Origin: Stieleria neptunia
Lineage (GTDB): Bacteria; Planctomycetota; Planctomycetia; Pirellulales; Pirellulaceae
Assembly: GCF_007754155.1 (NCBI RefSeq)
Contig: NZ_CP037423.1
Location: forward strand, 2,728,001 to 2,792,000
Length of the DNA stretch: 64,000 nt
Direction of reading: 5' to 3'
Numbering within the stretch: position 1 is the first letter of the stretch; every line of letters begins with the position of its first letter. The notes beneath the pieces were generated by a model, which saw only the letters and a list, made by a program, of their open reading frames with translations, had not been told where the DNA came from and did no database searches. The position numbers and the translations under genes were made by a program. Positions 56,770 through 64,000 of this stretch are shown piece by piece.

Positions 56770-57459
56770 ATGTCGATAACCAACTTTAGCGAACTACCAA
56801 ACGACGCTTTTCGCGCGGTGCTGCGCATCACTCCGGAGCAACGCGACTTCATTCACAAGTACATGGAATGCAGTGACGAGGTGCAATCGGTTGTTCGTTC
56901 GATGTTCGCGGTCATTGAAAGTGAGGACACGACGGACGACGATCGGCATCGTGCTTTTGCGACCATCGCGGACGCTTTGCATCTGAAGCCAGAAAACGGG
57001 CACGGCAGCTACGGTCTCGATTTCCGAAAATCGCAGACCGAGATCGCGACGAAACACCCCGATCCTGCTTGGCGACCAATCATTGCCGATCGTCAGAAAC
57101 AAATGGATTCTCAGGAAGCCACGTTTGCCGATCGTGTAAAAACGCTTCTACAACAAAAGAACATCACCCAGGAAGAGCTTGCAAAGCGAATCGACTGCAC
57201 TCAATCGGCGATTTCAAAAATGCTTTCACGCAAATCGCGACCGCAACGAAAGACGATCCTCAAAATGGCAACTGCACTCAACGTTTCCCCCACCGATTTG
57301 TGGCCAGACCTCGAAGTCGCCGCGAGCCTCGACTCGACTGCAGAGTTCTTCAATGATCGAGAACTCACCGCCGCTCAAGCCGAAGCGTTGGACGCTGCCA
57401 TTTCGCGACCACCCGCTCAGGTGAAGACTCGCGAGTTGCCTTCGAGAGCAGGGCAATAA
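56770..57459 (+). CDS. XRE-family HTH regulator with N-terminal extension
   Basis: 229 residues. The helix-turn-helix at about 119-178 (FADRVKTLLQQKNITQEELAKRIDCTQSAISKML) is a clear Cro/C1-type domain. Residues 1-110 are a separate helical domain of unknown fold. It lies between an unknown gene and a GNAT gene with gaps of 9 and 3 bases, so the three form one operon and this is their probable autoregulator or antitoxin-like partner. Confidence 0.85.
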   Translation: MSITNFSELPNDAFRAVLRITPEQRDFIHKYMECSDEVQSVVRSMFAVIESEDTTDDDRHRAFATIADALHLKPENGHGSYGLDFRKSQTEIATKHPDPAWRPIIADRQKQMDSQEATFADRVKTLLQQKNITQEELAKRIDCTQSAISKMLSRKSRPQRKTILKMATALNVSPTDLWPDLEVAASLDSTAEFFNDRELTAAQAEALDAAISRPPAQVKTRELPSRAGQ

Positions 57460-57462
57460 GCA

Positions 57463-58032
57463 TTGTCGCAGTCAGAGGAAAAGCTGCTCTATGCAGATCC
57501 ATTCACTCCAGCCGATTTGCCTTTCTTGGCGGGTCTGCATTGCGGTGATGAAGCGTGGGCGCGTGCAGCGACCGAGTGGATTCGCGGCTCGGAAGTTATC
57601 GACTCGATTGAAAATCACGAGACCAAGGTCTGGATCTATCGACACAGCGAAGCCGACGACTCGATCGTCGGCTTCGCTTCTTTATCGGCGACTGGCTGGA
57701 TGAAATGGCCACCGCCCAACGGCAAGCGGTCTCGATTGCTCTACATCCCGCAACTCGGCCTTGATCACAAGTACCGCGGCAAGCCCTCCTCGCCAGAATA
57801 CCGCTATTCCAACCAAATCATCGAGCACTTAATTGGCCAAGCAAAGAACGCGGCCAAACAAATCCGAGGAGACAAGTCGCCCAAGAAGCACGTCGAGCTG
57901 TTAACCCTACGAGTTCATCGCAACAACATCCCTGCTCAAAGGCTCTACCAGCGTTACGGCTTCGAGTTCTTGCCCGCGTTCGAGGAAAACGATCATCTCG
58001 TTATGCACCACAAGCTGGCTCTCGATCATTAA
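57463..58032 (+). CDS. GNAT-family acetyltransferase
   Basis: 189 residues from a TTG 3 bases after the XRE stop. GNAT layout: LYIPQLGLDHKYRGK (the Gly/Arg acetyl-CoA loop following the Leu-Gly strand), a long helix, then LRVHRNNIPAQRLYQRYGFEFL, which is motif B. Substrate unknown. GNAT enzymes linked to small DNA-binding partners can be tRNA-acetylating toxins, but those usually pair with RHH antitoxins, so resistance or modification roles are as likely. Confidence 0.85.
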   Translation: MSQSEEKLLYADPFTPADLPFLAGLHCGDEAWARAATEWIRGSEVIDSIENHETKVWIYRHSEADDSIVGFASLSATGWMKWPPPNGKRSRLLYIPQLGLDHKYRGKPSSPEYRYSNQIIEHLIGQAKNAAKQIRGDKSPKKHVELLTLRVHRNNIPAQRLYQRYGFEFLPAFEENDHLVMHHKLALDH

Positions 58033-58118
58033 AGTTGCGACTTGATACGGCGAATTGCTTCGCTCGGAATTGGACGCTAGCGGGATTCTTTACATCTGAT
58101 TCGTCATGAGCCCTTAAA

Positions 58119-58211
58119 ATGGCACCAGAGCTACCTCCTGATCTCAAACAAACAGTGGTTTATCACTACTGCGATGCAAATGCGTTGCTTTCCATACTCA
58201 GCAATCAATAG
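58119..58211 (+). pseudogene. N-terminal fragment resembling DUF2971
   Basis: 30 codons, ATG to TAG: VVYHYCDANALLSILSNQ matches the conserved start of DUF2971 proteins (a YHY-x4-LLSI pattern). The rest of that family (ND and charged motifs) is absent, so this is a truncated relic. Confidence 0.4.
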
Positions 58212-58515
58212 CTATGGTGTACCCATGCTGCGAGCTTTGATGGCGCCCTGGAATCTCGCAATCGCGAAGAAGAGGAAACCGATTGAATGAAGTTAGAGAT
58301 GGGGCAAACGAACAACAGTGCTGCGGTACTTGGCCGTCGGTGGAGGTGCTTATGTCCCGTACTGCGAAGCACTTGTCGACCTGCTCGCAGCGAATTCGCA
58401 GTGGTCTCGCCTGCACTGCGCCTCGCCTTCTCGGCTAAATCGCTGAAGACTGGCACCCCGGTCGGTGCCATAGACGCATGTCTCCTGTCACCCAAAAACT
58501 TACTCAAATGGACTG
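58212..58515. other. Intergenic stretch, no supported gene
   Basis: About 300 bases between the DUF2971-like fragment and the stop of the kinase gene. No coding frame or repeat I would defend. Confidence 0.45.
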
Positions 58516-61500
58516 CTACCTTTTTACCTCCTCATGCTTGAGGTGATCCTGCCACCATCCTGAACTTCGCACTCGTCCATTCGTGGCTGCCTGCCAAAGT
58601 CGAATCGTTCCGTCTCTGCTACCGGAAATTAACAGGTCGCCGCTTTCTCTCATTGCCAGCCCTTCTACGGAACTGGTGTGTCCCACAAGGCTGATTCTTT
58701 CCTGACGCTCGCGGATATCCCAGACTCGCAGAGTGTTGTTATCGCAGGCCGTGATAATTGTGCGCTCTTCCGGTGAGAATACGAGTTTGTTGATGCCATC
58801 AGAGTGGCCGCTGAGTTCACCGATGTGGACAAATCTCCGGATATCGGAGGCACAACGCCAGAGTTGAACTTTGTTGTCGAATCCACCAAAGGCGAGAAAC
58901 GATCCTTTGGGCGAGAAACTGACCGTCATGGTTCCGTCGTTCGCCTTGTTGCCCAATTGTCTCCCCATGCCGTCATCGGTCCGATGTAACAGGCAAACAC
59001 CATCCCAGCCGGTGGACGCGAGTGCCTTACCATCGCGGGAAAAACTCAATGCGGTGACAACGCTCGAGTGCTTCAAACCCATTATTCGCGTGGCCGTCTT
59101 ATCACGCCAGGAATCCCACACCAGTATGCTCCCGTCTTCGTAACCGGCGGCCAATTGACCGTGCTTTGAAAAGGTCAACGCTGTTATCTGCCCACCATTG
59201 GCGGTGCGAACGACGTCTGGATTTTTCTCCCAAGCTGAAGGCCACAGTTCGATGCTGCCAGCTTTTCCTATGGCAACGATCTCATCGTTCGCGGCCACGG
59301 AGCTTCCCCTTGAAATTGTTTCGCTTCCACTAGCGGACAGATCCCAACGCTTTACGATTCCCGAGTGTCTCTCTCGCGAAACCACCGTCCCGCCATCGGG
59401 CAGAATGAGCACATCCTGGACGGGGGCTCCCACTCGAAGGAGGTTCTGTGCCGTCGACGCCAAATCCCAGACCTTTATCGTGCGGTCGGAACTGGCCGTA
59501 ATCAGCTTAAGCGAGTCTCCGTCGGCCAAGAATTCAACGGACTCCACATTGTGCGAGTGCCCTTTGAAGACGTCGATTGGCATTCCCTGGGCGTCCCACA
59601 GTCTCGCCGTATTGTCCCGACTTCCGGTGGCCAGAATCCTACCGTCGGGTGAAAATGCGACCGATCGAATCTCGTCGCGATGTCCGACGAGCCGCTGCGA
59701 CGTTCCGTCCTGCAGATTCCAGACGCGTGCGATGTCGTCTCGACTACCAGACGCCAATCGCCTGCCATTCGGCGAGAATGCTAACGAAATAACGGCCTCG
59801 TCGTGGCGACCTAATTCAATCCGATCGGATCCGTCGATGTTCCATATCGCGACGAGGCCGTCTTCATTACCGGCTGCGACCCGCTGACCATTCGGCGAAA
59901 TTGCCACGGACGTGAACCCGTCGATGGGGCCGCTGAGCGTCCGCCAGCTTTCAGTCGAAACGTGATACATTCGCACTTCGTCTTCGTAGACAACAGCCAA
60001 CTCACTTCCGTCCGGCGAGAACGCCATGTCAAGAAAATGTGCGTTATCTCCCTGAAGTGGCCGCGGATTGCCATCGGGCCATTCTTGAAGAACAACTTGG
60101 GTCTGGTCACGGTTGGCATAAGCCAAAACGTTGGTTGCGGTTGAAAAGGCCACGGAAACGTGTTCCCAGCCGGGACCGCCTGACTCAAGCGTCTCCCAGT
60201 AACTTCCGGGCCCGCGAAACACTTTGATTTCCTCTAGCGTTTTCAAGTCGACCACACGGACGAAACCATCGCCACAGCCAAGCACGATCATTGCGTTTCG
60301 AGACTCTGCCCTCGGAATCAGTGCGGTGCGTCGTGGTCGACCTGGAAACCACTTTGAGTGGGCGGTTTGACTGCGATTGCACAGATTCCACAAATAGTAC
60401 CACTCGAAACTATGCAGATCTTCATCGTTTGCGTGGGACGTGAGCAACTCAAGCACTCGCCCCACATGACCGTCGCGCCAAGCCAAATGAGCCGCACCGA
60501 TGTCCGAGTTGTACAGCAGCCGGCGCCGTTGCTCGGCAATCTGTTCCATCGCCCGGGCATGTTCCGCATTTTCATGGGCGATCAAGGCCTGGCGACGTGC
60601 TTCGCGACGCTCCGAATCGAGCCATCCTCCCACAGCCAGACTGAGCATCAGCAAGACGGATGTTGCAAAAGCCAACGTTACGCGTCGCCGCTTACGCTCT
60701 TCTTCTTGGCGGGTCGAGTCGGCCACTCGTTCCAATTCCGATTCACGGAGTTTTGTTTCGACCGATTCCAAATAGTCCGTGATCCCGCCAGCCAATACAC
60801 CCGCATCGCGCGGCCGGTCCGCAGGCTCGAGTTCCAAACAGCGTTTTGCGAGTTCGATCAATTCCGTATCCGACGCACTAACATCAAGCCGTATGAAACA
60901 CTCATCCAGTTTTCCGCGACTGGCAAGTCGATAAACCTGATTGCCATCATCGCCGACATAAGGTGGGCTGCCAGTCAGGATCTCGCACAGGATCGCACCC
61001 AACGCGAAGACGTCGGCTCGCTCGTCCATATTGTCGATCTCACCGAGTGCCTGTTCCGGTGGCATGTAAGCGGGCGTCCCCATCACACTGCCCATGGCTG
61101 TATCGGACCCCGTTGATGCGAACGAGCCGGGATTATCGCGACCGGCACTGCGCTTTGTTTGAATGATGCTCTGCCCCTGCTGCTTGTCGCGCGATTCCTT
61201 CTCATCGGCGACCCCGCCGCTAGCAAGTACCTTGGCCAGTCCCCAGTCCATCACCTGTACTTCGCCAAACGCGCCGACCATGATATTGGCCGGTTTCAAA
61301 TCGCGATGGATTACCCCGCGGCTGTGCGCGTACGCCACCGTCTGACAGATCTGCTCGAAGATGCCAATGAACTTCCCGCGTTCGTCGTCGGCCGCTACGC
61401 GCTTGGCCAGCAGCTTGGCCAGCGTTTGACCCTTGACCAGCTTCATGGCAAAGAACGGCCGCTCGTCCGCAAACTGCCCCAGCTCGTAGACCGGAGCGAT

Positions 61501-62100
61501 TCCCGGATGCTGAAGCTGTCCACCGATTTGAGCTTCCTCGACAAACCGCTGAATCACCTCCGGCTTGTGTTTGTGCGAATCTAGCAGCACTTTGATCGCC
61601 AGATCACGCCCCAAATCGGTATCGCGCCCCTTCAAAATGGCCCCCATTCCGCCCCGAGCGATCTCACCATCCAATCGATATCGGCTGCCAGAGTCGCGAT
61701 CCGGCATCTCCGGCGACTTTGTCCGTGCGATTGGATCTTCGACCACAGCCTCCGATTCCCGCAGCGAAACCCGTGGAACTTCATCCAGTGTGTTGCCCAG
61801 CATTTTCAGCACGCTGTGATTCGCATCGCCCATCAAAACCGCATCGTTCACCGAAAACGCCGTTGCCAATCCTGCATCCAGTGAAGCCGCACGATCCCCG
61901 GACGCGTCGGGCAGGAGGGTCGGATCGAGGCCCAGGACAGGCGTTTCGAGAAAGCCGCTCGCTTCGTCGTGCTGGCGAAGCAGTCTTTCAATGCGTTCGT
62001 GAAGCATCGCGTCGGAGCCGCATGCTTGCTGCAACCAGGCGGCTCGCTCGTCTCCAGAAGTCTTTTCCAGGGCCTGAAGAAAGAGGTCTTGTTCGTCCAC
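58516..62100 (-). CDS. Membrane Ser/Thr protein kinase with WD40 repeats
   Basis: 1194 residues from a GTG. The kinase domain (about 145-455) shows GEIARGGMGA, the AIKVLL lysine, HRDLKPANIM near 270, DWGLAK (DWG instead of DFG, common in this group) and MPPEQALG. One membrane segment lies near 480. The periplasmic part begins with a coiled coil and carries about 12 WD40 repeats with SGSRD and W-D motifs, forming probably two propellers. The ECF sigma gene 128 bases upstream is its usual partner in planctomycetes. Confidence 0.92.
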   Translation of the reverse strand: MDEQDLFLQALEKTSGDERAAWLQQACGSDAMLHERIERLLRQHDEASGFLETPVLGLDPTLLPDASGDRAASLDAGLATAFSVNDAVLMGDANHSVLKMLGNTLDEVPRVSLRESEAVVEDPIARTKSPEMPDRDSGSRYRLDGEIARGGMGAILKGRDTDLGRDLAIKVLLDSHKHKPEVIQRFVEEAQIGGQLQHPGIAPVYELGQFADERPFFAMKLVKGQTLAKLLAKRVAADDERGKFIGIFEQICQTVAYAHSRGVIHRDLKPANIMVGAFGEVQVMDWGLAKVLASGGVADEKESRDKQQGQSIIQTKRSAGRDNPGSFASTGSDTAMGSVMGTPAYMPPEQALGEIDNMDERADVFALGAILCEILTGSPPYVGDDGNQVYRLASRGKLDECFIRLDVSASDTELIELAKRCLELEPADRPRDAGVLAGGITDYLESVETKLRESELERVADSTRQEEERKRRRVTLAFATSVLLMLSLAVGGWLDSERREARRQALIAHENAEHARAMEQIAEQRRRLLYNSDIGAAHLAWRDGHVGRVLELLTSHANDEDLHSFEWYYLWNLCNRSQTAHSKWFPGRPRRTALIPRAESRNAMIVLGCGDGFVRVVDLKTLEEIKVFRGPGSYWETLESGGPGWEHVSVAFSTATNVLAYANRDQTQVVLQEWPDGNPRPLQGDNAHFLDMAFSPDGSELAVVYEDEVRMYHVSTESWRTLSGPIDGFTSVAISPNGQRVAAGNEDGLVAIWNIDGSDRIELGRHDEAVISLAFSPNGRRLASGSRDDIARVWNLQDGTSQRLVGHRDEIRSVAFSPDGRILATGSRDNTARLWDAQGMPIDVFKGHSHNVESVEFLADGDSLKLITASSDRTIKVWDLASTAQNLLRVGAPVQDVLILPDGGTVVSRERHSGIVKRWDLSASGSETISRGSSVAANDEIVAIGKAGSIELWPSAWEKNPDVVRTANGGQITALTFSKHGQLAAGYEDGSILVWDSWRDKTATRIMGLKHSSVVTALSFSRDGKALASTGWDGVCLLHRTDDGMGRQLGNKANDGTMTVSFSPKGSFLAFGGFDNKVQLWRCASDIRRFVHIGELSGHSDGINKLVFSPEERTIITACDNNTLRVWDIRERQERISLVGHTSSVEGLAMRESGDLLISGSRDGTIRLWQAATNGRVRSSGWWQDHLKHEEVKR

Positions 62101-62228
62101 GGCGAGGTCTCTTTGGCAGGATTCGATTCAGGGCGTTAACTAAGGTGCGAGATCGAGCGAGAATTCCGCCACCGATTTGACCACTTTCTCTGAAAATCTC
62201 TCGATTGCCATTGATGGCGGGGGAAGGA

Positions 62229-62789
62229 TCAACACTCGCCTCGCATCGCATCGAGCAGCCAGACCTTGGCGTAAGTCCAGTCTCGCTCGGCCGTTCGGCG
62301 AGAGACCTGGAGGGCGTTCGCGGTCTGCTCCATGGTCAAACCCGCGAAATAGCGAAGGTGGACGAGTTTCGCCAATTTGGGACGCTCCACCGCGAGTCGC
62401 GTCAGCGCCTCGTCGAGTTCCAGTAGGTCCGGGTCTTGTGGGGACGACGCAACACGGTTCGCATCGAGCGGCACTCGCATGCGATCTCCGCCTCGCTTGA
62501 GCGTCTGTTTGCGGCGCGCGTGTTCGACCAGAATTCTCCGCATCGCCTCGGCTGCGGCGGCATAGAAATGCCCCCGGTGACTCCAGAGTGGTTGATCGGT
62601 TTGGTCGACCAACCGGACGTAGGCCTGATGGACCAGCGCCGTTGGCTGGATCGAATGGCCACTGGGGTCGCCACTCAACTCGCGGGCGGCCAAATGCCGC
62701 AGTTCGTTGTAGACCAACGGCAACAACTCAGCCGACGCCGCGGGGTCAGCTTGTTCGATGGCCGAGAGAATTTTCGTTACATCAGTCAT
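62229..62789 (-). CDS. ECF-type sigma factor linked to the Ser/Thr kinase
   Basis: 186 residues from the ATG at 62789 (an open frame to 62918 lacks likeness). Region 2 shows ELLPLVYNELRHLAARELSG, the linker HSIQPTALVHQAYVRLVDQ, and region 4 LRYFAGLTMEQTANALQVSRRTAERDWTYAKVWL. This is the TIGR02999-type group that lies beside STPK genes, with no anti-sigma factor; phosphorylation by the kinase is the likely control (inference from the family). Confidence 0.92.
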   Translation of the reverse strand: MTDVTKILSAIEQADPAASAELLPLVYNELRHLAARELSGDPSGHSIQPTALVHQAYVRLVDQTDQPLWSHRGHFYAAAAEAMRRILVEHARRKQTLKRGGDRMRVPLDANRVASSPQDPDLLELDEALTRLAVERPKLAKLVHLRYFAGLTMEQTANALQVSRRTAERDWTYAKVWLLDAMRGEC

Positions 62790-62937
62790 CGCCGTATTGT
62801 AGCCGGTCAACGCAATGATCGCCCCGACGCCAAACGGTGGTCCGCGTAACCTATGGAGAAGTTCACGACCTCTGCGAATTGACGGCCGCCAAGAACGCGT
62901 CGCAGGATGTAACTGCATATGTCGCTGAGGTCACATC

Positions 62938-63753
62938 CTATGGCAAATCAGAACGATAAAGAATGACCGAACCTTCCCTGGTCCCTGCCGCAATGAGTCG
63001 TTCGTCATGTAAGACCGCCATCGCGCAAAAGATCTCCGAATCCGAGATGGTGAATCGCGATTCACCTAATTCTAGATCCCAGATCTTCAGTTGCTGATCT
63101 GAGCCGATCGTTACGAGTGTTCTGCCCTCTTCGATGAAGGCCACACCTTTCGAATTGGAATTGTTTCCGTAAAGCTTGTGAAGCGACTGCCGGATATCGC
63201 CGTAAAAAACCTGATAGCCGCGATGTCGGTTGAACAGGCCAAATGCAACCATTTGCTTATAGCAACAAAGCGAGCTAACCCAGGAAGTGTATGGACCGTG
63301 CGTTCTCGTGATTTCACCGTCGTCCCAAACACACACGTCTTCGTCGTGATGCGCTGTGACCAGGGTGTTATCTTCAAGGAAATCGAGTTTCCGGACCTGA
63401 CCTTTTCCAACACTGGAATACATTCGAACTTCACCAGAGGCCAGATCAAGCTCGTAAACGCTCCCATTCTCGCAGCCGATTACAACGGACTCTAGATCCG
63501 GTGAAAAGTCGACTGCCGTTGTCGATTCCTTGGTCGGCAGACTGAACTCACTAGTGATCTCTTCCTTTTGGAAATCGAGAAGCACGATCTGTCCCGGTTG
63601 TGCGACCGCTATAGTGGACGGCTCTTTAATCCTCCGAGACATCACTCCAGGGTGGTTTAGCAGGTTGCCCCCGGCATTCGGCGGAGCACTGACGACGGAT
63701 CTGGTCGAGCTACGGCCAGTCATCGAAAACGCTTTTGAATCCTGGTTCAACAA
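62938..63753 (-). pseudogene. WD40-repeat gene fragment
   Basis: The frame encodes about 230 residues of WD40-type repeats (VDFSPDLESVVIGCENGSVYELD, LKIWDLELGES, GTREGSVILYRSDLP) ending naturally at 62938. The first ~37 residues overlap the integrase gene on the other strand and do not look like WD40, so the gene is truncated near 63640. It was probably the C-terminus of a second WD40 kinase. Confidence 0.65.
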
Positions 63754-64000
63754 AACTGAGAGCCGGGCTACCCGAACCGCCTATCGCAATGACGTCACGC
63801 AATTCCTGACCTTCTGCGGCATTGATCCGGACCATATCGAAGAAATGACACGGATTGTCCCTGGGGACGTTACCAGTTGGCGGGATCATCTTTTAGCGGC
63901 CGGCGGCCGGCCCGATGAATATGGCGACCCGACGCCTGCATCGAATGCGACTGTCGCCCGCAAGATTACTTCGCTGCGATCGTTCTTCTCGTTTCTGCAA
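63665..64000 (+). CDS. Tyrosine recombinase (integrase), N-terminal part
   Basis: An open frame running off the right edge. The SAM-like N-terminal domain is visible: FESWFNKTESRATRTAYRNDVTQFLTFC, then VPGDVTSWRDHLLAAG and SNATVARKITSLRSFFSFL, as in XerC/D- and phage-type integrases. Start uncertain: TTG at 63665 or GTG at 63614, neither with a good ribosome site. The catalytic R-H-R-Y domain lies outside the window. It abuts the truncated WD40 fragment. Confidence 0.75.
   Translation, partial: MPPAFGGALTTDLVELRPVIENAFESWFNKTESRATRTAYRNDVTQFLTFCGIDPDHIEEMTRIVPGDVTSWRDHLLAAGGRPDEYGDPTPASNATVARKITSLRSFFSFLQ

Overview
The window looks like a piece of a Pirellulaceae-type planctomycete chromosome (Rhodopirellula and relatives). 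The grounds are GC-rich coding sequence, giant membrane-anchored caspase-like/vWA proteins, a CxxCH protein with terpene-cyclase-type repeats, an ECF sigma factor next to a Ser/Thr kinase with WD40 repeats, and many dispersed palindromic intergenic repeats. The assignment rests on gene content and remembered family features; no search was run.

Region 1 (1-15952) is a type VI secretion system (T6SS) core. On the minus strand lie tssK, tssL and the first codons of what is probably tssM, running off the left edge. On the plus strand are a secreted outer-membrane-like protein and then tssA, tssB, tssC, hcp, tagJ, tssE, tssF, tssG and tssH (clpV). No vgrG (tssI) or tssJ is visible.

Region 2 (16130-27529) is a T6SS accessory zone. 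It holds two unknown small proteins, three paralogous stand-alone proteins resembling the MARTX autoprocessing cysteine peptidase (C80-like, clan CD), an IS1380-family element between two of these paralogues, a SAM methyltransferase, a second sheath-like protein that fuses TssB-like and TssC-like parts, a tiny TTG-start ORF, an extreme Ala/Met/Gly-rich protein, a parvulin, a PAAR tip protein and a zinc-ribbon methyltransferase. This is where I would look first for effectors and unusual tip or sheath components.

Region 3 (28010-43664) starts with an IS110-family transposase. It is followed by a minus-strand set of a 1787-residue membrane-anchored caspase-like protein lacking the catalytic cysteine, a Cys-rich lipoprotein, and a 1659-residue membrane-anchored caspase-like protein with an intact His/Cys pair plus a vWA domain. 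A methyltransferase with a regulatory domain is divergent to them.

Region 4 (44261-64000) looks like a decayed genomic island. It begins at a tRNA-Pro(CGG) followed at once by an apparent integrase N-terminal remnant and an IS3-family transposase. It then holds a frameshifted DUF559 gene, a phosphoesterase plus PARG-like (TIGR02452) pair, an IS21 element, several gene fragments (TIGR02452, DUF2971-like, ATPase C-terminus, RecB-like N-terminus), a repeat-rich c-type-motif protein, a DsbA-like protein, an unknown/XRE/GNAT three-gene run, a sigma factor-kinase pair, a truncated WD40 gene and the start of a tyrosine recombinase that leaves the window on the right. No CRISPR array or rRNA was seen.
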